Source: Streptomyces cellostaticus (lineage in GTDB: Bacteria > Actinomycetota > Actinomycetes > Streptomycetales > Streptomycetaceae). From it: DNA of 64,000 nt. The notes beneath the pieces were generated by a model. The model was not told where the DNA came from, ran no database searches, and saw only the letters and a list, made by a program, of their open reading frames with translations. The translations under genes and the position numbers were made by a program. The stretch is from the NCBI RefSeq assembly GCF_001513965.1, contig NZ_KQ948017.1, forward strand, positions 246,779-310,778. The letters are read 5' to 3'. Of this stretch, positions 15,053 to 23,809 are shown in pieces (positions within the stretch are counted from its first letter, which is position 1; each line of letters begins with the position of its first letter).

Positions 15053-17788
15053 CTACGCGGACGCGAGCGTGTGACGCAGCCGATGCTCTGTCCCGGCGGC
15101 GGTGTCCGGATGGGCGTGCACCACGAACGTCGCCTCGTTCACGAGCCGGTCCAGAAGAGCGGCCACCTCTGCGAAGTGCTCGGGGCCCGTACTCAGGAGC
15201 CGCTCCCGGCGCGTGGCGGCATCCTGCTCGCAACGTCCGGCCAGCCAGTCCTCGCGTGCCGCGTATCCGGCCTCCGCGGCGGTGCTTCCCGGGAAGACCT
15301 GTTTGACCGCGCCGAGGACGGCCTGGCGAATGACCTCCTTCGACGGCCTGCTCTTCGCCAGTTGCGCGCCCAGCCGGAGGAAGTCGCCCAAGGTGGCGGA
15401 GTCCCGCGGATCCCGTAAGGACAGCAGGCGCAGCGTCCCGCGGAGGTCGTCGGCATCCATCAGTCCCGCGTAGGCGCCGCCTCGTTCCCGTACGGACTCC
15501 GTCAGCGGGCCGCCGGTCAGATAGCCGGCCACCGCATGGTGCTCAGGAGTGACGGCGCCGGCCGAAGGAACCAGGAGGCAGCCCACGGTGTGCAGCGGCG
15601 CAGGCATGGCGAGCACCTCGAGCCTGGGCCGGCCGGAGGCTGTCCACCCGGTCGTGGCGGGTGGCGGGGCGAGAGCCGACCGGTGCCGCAGCAGAAGTTC
15701 CGTCATACGCTCGACGGCCGACCACGCCCGCCGCACCGGCCCGTCCGCCGCCGTCGTCAGACCAAGGAAAACGTTTCCGCCGGCCAGCAGCAGGTCACGG
15801 ACCGCCGTGACCTGCACACCCCGGACCGGGGAGCCGGTCAACCGGTCCCAGGCCTCCTCGCCATGGACGACATCGGCCAGCCGTCCCGCTACGTCGACAC
15901 CGCTGAAGAGCCTGATGTCGACGAGCCGGTGTATCTGCGGCCCGCGCAGCGCGCGCAGCCCGGTCCGGTGGGAGGCGGCCGCGGTCTGTGCGGCGGCGTC
16001 GGTGGCGTCCTGGCACAGGGCTGAGGCCAGGGTGTCCGCCAGCGTGTCGACGTCCTGGAGCAGACACCGGGCTCGCAGCACGGCCAACGGGCCGCCGCTC
16101 GCCGCGGAGCCCGGGTGGAACGTGTGCCGCACCCGCACACCGCTGTCCGCTGCGAGGTGCTCCGCTGCCCGCGCGACGGCCGCACACCACACCGGCACCA
16201 GCGGCAGCAGCTCCCTCGGCACAGGGGCGAGCGGCAGGGCGATGTCGAGGTACGCCAGGCCGTGCGTGGGCAGGAGACAGTGCTGGAGTGGGGCACCGGC
16301 GACGGTCGTGTGCTCCTGGGGAACGAGCGTCGCTCGGCCTGCGGCCGTGTCCGCGGGAAGAGGCAAAGCATGCCGGCGTCGTGGGGCCCCGGGCAGCCGC
16401 CGCGTGCCCGGGGCTCCTGTGGGCCGGTGTCGTGGAGCGGGACCGGGAAGGGTCAGCAGTGTGATGCGGTGCTGGTTCCCGCTCAGCCAGTCGTGTACAA
16501 GATCCGTCATGCGCCCTTGCGGCTTCTCGCACCAGCTGCGGACCGTGGCCGCGGCGTCCTTGAGACACAGCTCCGCGAGCGGGTCGCCACCGTACGGCCA
16601 CGTGGTGAGCACCCGGTCGAACAGCGCACGTCCCGCGCCCCCGCCGCCGGCCCGCGGTTCCCGCAGCGCCAACTCGACGCGGCTGCACGCCCGGAGGAGG
16701 ACGGAGGCCGGCAGGCCCTCCTCGGCCACCTGCGCCATCGTGCCGGTCACGGTGCGTTCGACGACGTCCAGCCGGTCCTCCACAACGTCGCCGACGGCAC
16801 AGCCGAGCACGGGGCGACACCCGTGCAGCTGAAGGGCCGGCTGCCGGCCGGCAGAGCCCACGTCGGACAACCGCTCGTACACGAGGCCCGACGCCGGGTC
16901 GGCCAGAGCGCGCGCCAGCACGCGCGTCGCGAAGCGGGTCGCAGGGTCCTGCGAGCCCGGCAGGGCCCAGGCGACGCCCGCGACGCCGGCACGCCCGCCC
17001 GAAGCCCGCACCACAGCCCGCTGCGGACCCTGGTCGGCGGGCACCGGATGCGGCGGCGCGTCGCCCGCCTGTCCTTCGGCGAGGGCGGCAGCCAGCGTCG
17101 AGAGGGCGGTCGGCTCGTCCAGCGAACCGTAGAGAAAGAACAGCGCGTTGGACGGCAGGTAATGCGACCGGTGATACGCCCGGACCTCCTCGATGGTCAG
17201 CCCGGGCAGCTGATCGGGGTCTCCACCGGCGATGCCGGAGCAGGGATGGCCGACGAACAGATGGCGTCCGACCTGGAGTTGATGCAGTCGATCAGGACTG
17301 CCGAACAGGCTCGTCATTTCGCTGACGACCACACCCGGAGATCGAACCAATTCGTCCAAGGTCGATGCGCTTAACTGCGGCCGGAACAACGCATCAATGA
17401 GGACGGGGATGAGCGCGAGACAATGGCATGGATCCGGGGTGGCAACTCCGTAGATCGTGGTGTCCGAGCGCGTGGAACCATTCGCGTAGGTCGCCGGAGA
17501 ACCAAAGAGCAGAGCACCCACGAGATCGATGTCCGGTAAGGAGCGGGAACCGGACAGCACGAGGTGTTCCAGCACGTGGGGGATGCCGAGGTCACCACGT
17601 GGTGGCGTGCGCAGACACACCCCGAAAAAGCACTCGACATCACTGCTGGGAATGATGAGGATCTCCGCCCCGGAGGGCTTGTGCCTCAACAGCGTTGCCG
17701 TTGCTTCCAGGTCGGCCAGACATGCGCTCCGAACGTCCGAGAATCCGTGCTCCACACGATCAACCCCCGTATGAGCAGGCAAAGCCAC
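15053..17788 (-). CDS. M16C (presequence-protease-like) metallopeptidase, first gene of RiPP operon
   Basis: 911 residues. The inverted zinc motif is H71-V-L-E74-H75 in 'IPHVLEHLVLSGSRS', and the downstream Glu ligand is E157 in 'GVVVSEMTSL'. The single-chain layout with 'HxLEHxVLxGS' matches the M16C/PreP branch, which digests short unstructured peptides in a closed chamber; PqqF of PQQ biosynthesis is also M16. Likely role: leader or propeptide degradation. Leu84, Leu139 and Leu791 are TTA codons, so translation should need the bldA tRNA. The GTG at 17788 gives the full N-terminus but lacks a clear ribosome site; a GTG at 'VEHGF' a few codons later is possible. Confidence 0.88.
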   Translation of the reverse strand: MALPAHTGVDRVEHGFSDVRSACLADLEATATLLRHKPSGAEILIIPSSDVECFFGVCLRTPPRGDLGIPHVLEHLVLSGSRSLPDIDLVGALLFGSPATYANGSTRSDTTIYGVATPDPCHCLALIPVLIDALFRPQLSASTLDELVRSPGVVVSEMTSLFGSPDRLHQLQVGRHLFVGHPCSGIAGGDPDQLPGLTIEEVRAYHRSHYLPSNALFFLYGSLDEPTALSTLAAALAEGQAGDAPPHPVPADQGPQRAVVRASGGRAGVAGVAWALPGSQDPATRFATRVLARALADPASGLVYERLSDVGSAGRQPALQLHGCRPVLGCAVGDVVEDRLDVVERTVTGTMAQVAEEGLPASVLLRACSRVELALREPRAGGGGAGRALFDRVLTTWPYGGDPLAELCLKDAAATVRSWCEKPQGRMTDLVHDWLSGNQHRITLLTLPGPAPRHRPTGAPGTRRLPGAPRRRHALPLPADTAAGRATLVPQEHTTVAGAPLQHCLLPTHGLAYLDIALPLAPVPRELLPLVPVWCAAVARAAEHLAADSGVRVRHTFHPGSAASGGPLAVLRARCLLQDVDTLADTLASALCQDATDAAAQTAAASHRTGLRALRGPQIHRLVDIRLFSGVDVAGRLADVVHGEEAWDRLTGSPVRGVQVTAVRDLLLAGGNVFLGLTTAADGPVRRAWSAVERMTELLLRHRSALAPPPATTGWTASGRPRLEVLAMPAPLHTVGCLLVPSAGAVTPEHHAVAGYLTGGPLTESVRERGGAYAGLMDADDLRGTLRLLSLRDPRDSATLGDFLRLGAQLAKSRPSKEVIRQAVLGAVKQVFPGSTAAEAGYAAREDWLAGRCEQDAATRRERLLSTGPEHFAEVAALLDRLVNEATFVVHAHPDTAAGTEHRLRHTLASA

Positions 17789-17811
17789 AGCGCGCCGGGG
17801 ACGCTAGCACT

Positions 17812-17829
17812 TGGTGAGCTAGATCACCA
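17812..17829 (-). promoter_or_regulatory. Palindromic operator candidate upstream of RiPP operon
   Basis: TGGTGA and TCACCA form a perfect inverted repeat with a 6-nt centre, 24 nt upstream of the M16 start. On the minus strand it overlaps a weak -10-like TATGGT. The 168-nt spacer to the M64 gene is the only region where the operon promoter can lie. No regulator gene is inside the operon. Confidence 0.4.
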
Positions 17830-17956
17830 TACTCGGGTGTCGAGGTGAAGAAGACATTGAGGATGCCGTTAAGGGCATTTGCCGAAGCATTGATTCCGAA
17901 AGAGCGCGATCAACTGGGTTCCACGCCCCCGGTTCCTTGCCGGAGATTCCGCTGCG

Positions 17957-19279
17957 TCACCGCACCGTCCATGTCAGTGAGGTGGTCGTCTGCGCCTGGA
18001 CCGCAGGATCCCGTACGGCCGTCGTGTGGTCGGTCACTGTCGCCGTGACCTCGTGGCCGTGGCCTCGAACGCCCAGTTCACGTGGCGTCACCGACAGATC
18101 GCCCGTCGCCGGCAGAACCTGCCTGCCGTCGACGTACCAGGTCAGCTCCAGGTCAGCGAGGCCGGTCAGCGGCGCGAGGCGTACCGTGATCCGGCGTCCT
18201 TGCCCGATCGGCCGGTATGTGGGGAGGGAGGAGGTCAGGGCGTCCGCGTCGGCGTAGAAGCCGGCGATCATCGCCTCCCGGCCGACGACGTTGAACTCGG
18301 TCGAGGCCAGGGAGCGCATGATGGACGTTTCGGTCGGGCGGTAGACGCCCGCCTCGTAGTACCCCCCGCCCTCGTACGTGCCCACGACCGAACCGGACGG
18401 GTCCTGGGTCCCGAGCCAGCGGTACCACTTCGTCGCACCCAGGTCGCGGTGGATGGTGAGGTTGGCGGCGGCCGGTTCCTCGGCGGAGGGGTATGTGCCG
18501 TAGCCCGTGTACTGGTACTCGTCGGCCAAGTGACCTATGGAGTGGCCCAGTTCGTGGGCACCTATGAGGTACGACCTGTCGTTGTCGGACGACATCGTAG
18601 CCACCCCGTGGAAGGTCGAGCCCGACGGCAGGTCGGCCGCGGAGTAGCCCGCGCCGCCGTACTTGGCAGAGTTGGCGATGACGAAGACGATGTCGGCGTC
18701 CGGGGCCCGGCCGGCGTACTGCGCGACCTTGTCGGTGTCGACGCACAGCAGACGCTCGGTGCCGTCGCAGAAGAAGGAGGAGCCCAGCGCGGTGTCCTTC
18801 ACGGTGTCGGCCCTCGGGTCACCGGAGACGCCGGACTCGTTGGAGACCGCGTTGACCAACCAGATGTTGAACAGGCCGCGGTAGCTCCGGTACGGCTCGA
18901 CATCGAAGATCGCGTCCAGCTTCTCCTCGGCGTCGGCGGCGAACTCGCCCTGTTCGTCGGCCGTGTAGCCGTCGCCCATCACCACCAGATCGAGCCTCCC
19001 GGACACCGGTCCGGTGCGCTGGAGCGCCTGCACGGCCGGGGTGGTGCCCGCCAGGGTCGGCGTGGGGCGGGCGGTCCGGCCGAGGGCGCCCGCCGGGACG
19101 GTCACCTGGCGCGGCTCGGCCCAGGGCCCGGGGAAGTACTCGACGTGCTGAGTGCGGACCGGAGGGACGGCCGCCTCGGCCGGCCCTGAGTTCACTCCGC
19201 CGACCAGCGCAGCCACGGTGGCAAGGACAGCCCCGGCAGCGGTGATCCAGCGCATACGCGGTCTTGCGCGGTGCGGCAC
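17957..19279 (-). CDS. Secreted M64 (IgA-peptidase-like) metallopeptidase
   Basis: An extracellular zinc protease by family. The metal-binding motif is 'AHELGHSIGHLADEY', which includes the HExxHxxG-type site and the following acidic pair. A Tat/Sec-like N-terminus ('RARPRMRWITAAGAVLATVA') ends near 'GPAEA'. An early domain with 'LDLVVMGDGYTADEQGEFAAD' (first 20 residues shown from its start) is typical of M64 enzymes. I prefer the GTG at 19279, with GAGGG five nucleotides upstream; GTG at 19291 and ATG at 19255 are alternatives. It lies upstream of and parallel to the RiPP operon but has its own AT-rich upstream patch, so it is probably a separate unit. Confidence 0.85.
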   Translation of the reverse strand: MPHRARPRMRWITAAGAVLATVAALVGGVNSGPAEAAVPPVRTQHVEYFPGPWAEPRQVTVPAGALGRTARPTPTLAGTTPAVQALQRTGPVSGRLDLVVMGDGYTADEQGEFAADAEEKLDAIFDVEPYRSYRGLFNIWLVNAVSNESGVSGDPRADTVKDTALGSSFFCDGTERLLCVDTDKVAQYAGRAPDADIVFVIANSAKYGGAGYSAADLPSGSTFHGVATMSSDNDRSYLIGAHELGHSIGHLADEYQYTGYGTYPSAEEPAAANLTIHRDLGATKWYRWLGTQDPSGSVVGTYEGGGYYEAGVYRPTETSIMRSLASTEFNVVGREAMIAGFYADADALTSSLPTYRPIGQGRRITVRLAPLTGLADLELTWYVDGRQVLPATGDLSVTPRELGVRGHGHEVTATVTDHTTAVRDPAVQAQTTTSLTWTVR

Positions 19280-19288
19280 GGCAACCCT

Positions 19289-19332
19289 CACTTAAGTATT
19301 CAGTTAAGTGGATTTAATGTCGGGCTTAATGT
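19289..19332 (-). promoter_or_regulatory. AT-rich patch upstream of M64 gene
   Basis: A 44-bp stretch far poorer in GC than its surroundings holds several TTAA steps, including CTTAA (19291-19295) / TTAAG (19304-19308). It probably holds the promoter or an operator of the M64 gene. Confidence 0.35.
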
Positions 19333-19564
19333 AGGAGCTTGGGCCCCAACAGGCAAGGCAGACCGCACAGTTGACGGACAATCGGCACCTACGGCCACCA
19401 CTCCGGCTCGGCGAACCGCCGACCCGCCAGCGCGTCGCGCAGGCCACGAGCAGCTCGTTTCTGCCCAAGGGCCTCGTCAGCCACCCCGCCGCGCTGCGCT
19501 GATGCCGAAGGCGAGAGCAGGGCATGTCGCGCCGGGCTCGCGGCAAACGGCGGGTACCTCGCAC

Positions 19565-20122
19565 CTGCGGACCACCGCGTTCGCGGGTGCCCTGTACGTG
19601 GCCGCTCGGGCCTCTCGCAGACCACGGCCAGACGAGAAGGGCGCCCCCGCTCACGGTTGTGCTGCCGGTCCACCCCTCCCGGGACCACCGCCCCGATGCG
19701 CGGACGCCGCAGGCCCCGCCGGATCGCCCGCGACGACTGTCCGGGCCGCCACCGCACCCGTCAGCGCACCGCGACCCGGAAGATCAGTTGCCGGACGGGC
19801 CCGAGGCGTCCGTGTCCACCGGAACGACCTGCTCCGTCCAGAACTGCGGACGACCGCGTTCGCGGGTGCCCTGTACGTGGCCGCTCGGGCCTCTCGCAGA
19901 CCACGGCCAGACGAGAAGGGCGCCCCCGCTCACGGTTGTGCTGCCGGTCCACCCCTCCCGGGACCACCGCCCCGATGCGCGGACGCCGCAGACCCCGCCG
20001 GATCGCCCGCGACAGCTGTCCGGGCCGCCACCGCGCCCGTCAGCGCACCGCGACCCGGAAGGTCAGTTGCCGGACGGGCCCGGGACGTCGGTGTCCGCCG
20101 GAACGACCTGCTCCGTCCAGAT
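19565..20122. repeat. 279-bp tandem duplication covering the 3' end of the symporter-SpoIIE gene
   Basis: Two head-to-tail units, 19565-19843 and 19844-20122, match with few substitutions. Unit 2 includes the last ~19 codons of the gene at 20063-23662 plus 219 bp downstream; unit 1 is a copy without the rest of the gene. The period is exactly 93 codons. The region 19292-20062 otherwise holds no convincing gene; the long plus-strand frame across it is antisense to the phosphatase gene and rejected. Confidence 0.85.
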
Positions 20123-23100
20123 GATCTTGCCGGTCGTCGTGTAGCGAGTGCCCCACCGGTGGGCGAGCTGGGCCACGATCAGCAGGCCCCGCCCTCCCTC
20201 GTCAGTGGTCCGGGCATGGCGCAGGCGCGGCGAAGTGCTGCTGGCGTCGGAGACCTCGCAGATCAGGCCACGGTCCCGGATCAGGCGGAGACAGACCGGT
20301 CCGATCGCATGACGGATGGCGTTGGTGACCAGTTCGCTGACGATGAGCTCCGTGGTGAAGGTCAGATCGGGTATGCCCCACTCCGTCAGCTGCTGGACGG
20401 CGAGGGTGCGGGCGTGCGCGACGGCGGCCGGATCGCTGGGCAGGTCCCAGGAGACGACCCGTTCCCAGGCCAGGACACGGGTCCGGGCGAGCAGCAGGGC
20501 CGCGTCGTCGGACGGCTGACCGGCCAGCAGATCGTCGATCACCCTGCGGCCGGTCTCCTCCAGTGTCGGCCTCGGCATCGCAAGGACATCGCCCAGCCGG
20601 GAGAGCCCGACGTCGATGTCCCGGTCGAAGGACTCGATGAGGCCGTCGGTGTAGAGCGCGATGAGGCTGCCCTCGGCCAGCTCCAGTTCGACGGACTGGA
20701 AGGGGAGGTAGCCGAGGCCCAGTGGTGGTCCGGCGGGCAGGTCCAGGATGTCGGCACCACCGCCCGGACCGACGATCACCGGCGGGAGGTGACCGGCCCG
20801 GGCCAGCGTGCACCGCCTGCTGACCGGGTCGTAGACGGCGTACAGGCAGGTGGCGCCCATGAACGCGGTGCCCGCGTCCTCATCCTCGGTCGCCGTGGAA
20901 GCGTCGCTGTCGTGCGCCCCCATGAGGCCGATGACCAGGTCGTCCAGATGGGCCAGCAGTTCGTCCGGGGAGAGATCAAGGTTGGCGAGGGTGCGTACCG
21001 CGGTGCGCAGGCGCCCCATGGTCGCCGCGGCATTGATGCCGTGCCCGGCCACGTCCCCGACCACCAGTGCGACCCGTGCTCCGGACAGCGGAATCACGTC
21101 GAACCAGTCGCCGCCCACCCCACTGGGGACATCCGCCGGGAGATACCACGACGCCACCGCCAGCGCGGAACCTCCCGTCAGTTCCTGCGGCAACAGATAA
21201 CGCTGCATGGAACGGGCCGCGGTGCGTTCGCGGGTGAAACGACGCGCGTTGTCGATGCACACCGCCGCGCGCGAGACGAGTTCCTCGGCAAGACGTACGT
21301 CGTCCTCCTCGAAGGGGCCCAGCCGCCGGGACCGGGCGAACGTCGCCGCGCCCAGGGTGACGCCGCGGGCCCGCACCGGGACCACCATCACCGAGCGGCA
21401 GTCGTAATCGCGCAGGGAGGCGCCCAGCGACTCGTCCTCGGTCACCCACGGGCTGGCGGTGCGGTCCAGAATCCGTTCCACCAGGGTCCTGCTCTCCAGC
21501 AGGCAGCGGGTCACGGGCGACGAGGCGGCACGCCGGACCGTCTCCCCCACAGCCAGACTCGCCTCAGGACAGCCCTTGCGCACCGACTGCTGCCCCGCGC
21601 GCCGGATGACGGGCGACATCCCGACCGGGCCGGGCGCCGGTTCCTCGCCCCTCATGACCGAGTCCAGCAGGTCTACGGCGACGAAGTCGGCGACGGCCGG
21701 CACGGCGTCGTCGGCCAGTTCCTGTGCGGTCCGCGTCACGTCCAGAGTGCTGCCGATGCGGGTGGCGGCGTCGCTGAGCAGGGCCAGGCGCTCCTGGGCC
21801 CGCCAGCGTTCGGTGACGTCGATGACCATGTACCAGACGCCGGCGTTGCGACCGCGGCGGTCCTTCATGGCAAAGAAGGATGCGGAGATCGCGCGGCCGC
21901 CGTCCGGGTCCGTGTCACTGGTGCCGCGGTACTCGTAATCCATCACCGGAGCGCCGGTCTCCAGGACCCCGCGCATTTTCTCCTCGAAGGCCGCGGCCTC
22001 CGCCTTCGGCAGCACTTCCGCCATCCGCCGCCCCAGCCGCCGTTCGAGGCGGACCTGGCGGTCCAGTGGCTCGTTCACCCAGACGTACCGCAGGTCCGTG
22101 TCGAGGACGGCGATGCCGACCGGCGCGTGGTTGAGGAAGGGAGTGAGCATCAGCCGGCTCACCCCACCGCCCGGCATCCGCCAGAAGGCCCGTTTGGGAG
22201 GCCGGCCGACGAACCTGCCGAAGACCAGTGCGGCAACAGTGGCGACCAGGACGCCCGGGACCATTTCGTAGATGCCCGACTCGAAGGGACCGAGCAGCGG
22301 ATTGATCTTCTTCCACAGCAGCACCGTGGCCGCGCCCGACACGATCCCGGCCATGGCCCCCGCCCAGGTCATGCGCGGCCAGTACAGCGAGAGCAGGACG
22401 ACCGGCCCGAAGGCGGCTCCGAAGCCCGCCCAGGCGTAGGCGACGATGCCCAGCAGCCCGCCACCCCTGAGCGCGATCACGAAGGCCACCAGAATCACGG
22501 CGACGACGGCGGCGCGACCGACCCATACCAGTGTCCTGTCCGAGGCACGCCGGTTGAGGAACGCACGGTAGAAGTCCTCCGTGAGGGCGACGGACGACAC
22601 GAGGAGCTGGCTGTCCGCGGTCGAGATGATCGCGGCCAGTACGGCGATCAGCATCACGCCGGCGCCCCAGGGATCGAGCAGTGTCCGGCTGAGACTGATG
22701 TACACCGTCTGCGGATCGTGAAGCGGCGTGCCGGTCCGGGCGATGCCCACCAGGCCGACCAGGGTGGCGCCGGCGAGCACGACGATGACCCACCCGGTTT
22801 CGAGACGGCGGGCCGCGGGGATGGCGCCGGTGCTGCGGATACCCATGAAGCGGGCCAGGATGTGGGGCTGACCGAAATAGCCGAGCCCCCAGGCGAGCAG
22901 CGAGATGATCGCGACGGCGCCGAGCGACCCGCCTGCCGACCACCGCCCGTCTGCGTAGTCGACCTTGGCGCCCATGTCCAGCAGGTCGGGGGTCTTGCTG
23001 TTGAGGGCGTCGCGCAGTGCCCCGAAGCCGCCGAGCGCCCCGATACCCACGAGGGGGACCACGAGCAGGGCGAGGAACATCAGCGTGGCCTGCAGCACGT

Positions 23101-23662
23101 GTGTCAGGCTCACGGCGAGGAAGCCGCCGAGGCACGAGTAGACGACGATCACCAGGGCGGTCAGGGTCACTCCGAGCCCGAACCCGAACCCGAAGATGTG
23201 CCCGAACAGCAGGCCACCGGCCACCAGCCCGCTGGCGACGTAGACGGTGAAGAACACGAGGGTGACCGCCGCCGAGACCATCCGGAGCATCCGGGTGCGG
23301 TCCTCGAACCGCTCCTCCAGGTAGGCCGACAGGCTCACGGCGTTCTCGGCGCGCTCGGTGTAGGTGCGCAGCCTCGGCGCGACGAACAGCCAGTTGAGGT
23401 ACGTACCGAGCACCAGACCGGCCGCGATCCAGCTGGCACCGACACCGGCCGCGTACACCGCTCCGGGCAGAGCGAGGAACAGCCAGCCGGACATGTCGCT
23501 GGCCCCTGCGGACAGGGCGGCGACGAACGCGCTCAGCCTGCGGCCCCCCAGGGCGAAGTCGGCGAAGGTGTGAGTGCGGCGGTAGGCCCAGACCCCTGTT
23601 GCGATCATGACGGCCACATACACGAGGAATGTGGCCATGATCGGCGCACTCAAGTCGATCAT
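20063..23662 (-). CDS. PutP-type Na+ symporter fused to PAS-GAF-SpoIIE phosphatase-ATPase
   Basis: 1199 residues in one uninterrupted frame. Residues 1-~485 are a sodium/solute symporter close to PutP, with the conserved 'LSAGASDMSGW' and 'IISTADSQLLVSSVALTEDF' sodium-site regions. A PAS-like domain (~495-620), a GAF domain (~640-800), a PP2C/SpoIIE phosphatase (~815-1030, 'GVGGDWFDVIPL', 'VVGDVAGHGINAAATMG') and an anti-sigma-factor-type ATPase ('SELVTNAIRHA', 'GGRGLLIVAQLAHRWG') follow. Inferred role: substrate transport or binding at the membrane feeds a partner-switching output. Known analogues join symporters to histidine kinases (CbrA). Its last codons lie in the tandem duplication. It is followed upstream by another SpoIIE gene. 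Confidence 0.9.
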   Translation of the reverse strand: MIDLSAPIMATFLVYVAVMIATGVWAYRRTHTFADFALGGRRLSAFVAALSAGASDMSGWLFLALPGAVYAAGVGASWIAAGLVLGTYLNWLFVAPRLRTYTERAENAVSLSAYLEERFEDRTRMLRMVSAAVTLVFFTVYVASGLVAGGLLFGHIFGFGFGLGVTLTALVIVVYSCLGGFLAVSLTHVLQATLMFLALLVVPLVGIGALGGFGALRDALNSKTPDLLDMGAKVDYADGRWSAGGSLGAVAIISLLAWGLGYFGQPHILARFMGIRSTGAIPAARRLETGWVIVVLAGATLVGLVGIARTGTPLHDPQTVYISLSRTLLDPWGAGVMLIAVLAAIISTADSQLLVSSVALTEDFYRAFLNRRASDRTLVWVGRAAVVAVILVAFVIALRGGGLLGIVAYAWAGFGAAFGPVVLLSLYWPRMTWAGAMAGIVSGAATVLLWKKINPLLGPFESGIYEMVPGVLVATVAALVFGRFVGRPPKRAFWRMPGGGVSRLMLTPFLNHAPVGIAVLDTDLRYVWVNEPLDRQVRLERRLGRRMAEVLPKAEAAAFEEKMRGVLETGAPVMDYEYRGTSDTDPDGGRAISASFFAMKDRRGRNAGVWYMVIDVTERWRAQERLALLSDAATRIGSTLDVTRTAQELADDAVPAVADFVAVDLLDSVMRGEEPAPGPVGMSPVIRRAGQQSVRKGCPEASLAVGETVRRAASSPVTRCLLESRTLVERILDRTASPWVTEDESLGASLRDYDCRSVMVVPVRARGVTLGAATFARSRRLGPFEEDDVRLAEELVSRAAVCIDNARRFTRERTAARSMQRYLLPQELTGGSALAVASWYLPADVPSGVGGDWFDVIPLSGARVALVVGDVAGHGINAAATMGRLRTAVRTLANLDLSPDELLAHLDDLVIGLMGAHDSDASTATEDEDAGTAFMGATCLYAVYDPVSRRCTLARAGHLPPVIVGPGGGADILDLPAGPPLGLGYLPFQSVELELAEGSLIALYTDGLIESFDRDIDVGLSRLGDVLAMPRPTLEETGRRVIDDLLAGQPSDDAALLLARTRVLAWERVVSWDLPSDPAAVAHARTLAVQQLTEWGIPDLTFTTELIVSELVTNAIRHAIGPVCLRLIRDRGLICEVSDASSTSPRLRHARTTDEGGRGLLIVAQLAHRWGTRYTTTGKIIWTEQVVPADTDVPGPSGN

Positions 23663-23809
23663 GTTGTCCTCGCCTGCGAGGTTCGAGCATGGGCGCGACC
23701 GTCACGTGCCGGACAGCCGTGACTCTTCATACACAAATGTACAGATTGCGCCCCCCATCGGCCGACAGCGCGGCTCGTGCCGGTACCGAGGATGGCGTGG
23801 TCCTCCATG

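Noticed and set aside
9455..17788. Assignment as a lanthipeptide, thiopeptide or lasso peptide cluster.
   Set aside because: No LanB/LanC/LanM, YcaO, or asparagine-synthetase/lasso protease genes are seen; radical SAM plus PqqD-like proteins dominate.
1997..17788. Assignment as a PQQ or mycofactocin cluster.
   Set aside because: PQQ needs PqqB/PqqC and a Glu/Tyr precursor; mycofactocin needs MftE and a Val-Tyr end. The peptide here ends in Met-Ser-Trp-Ala-Ala.
19271..23722. A 1483-codon plus-strand frame.
   Set aside because: It is antisense to the symporter-SpoIIE gene, which has clear domains; the frame is open only because of high-GC codon bias, and its sequence is low-complexity.
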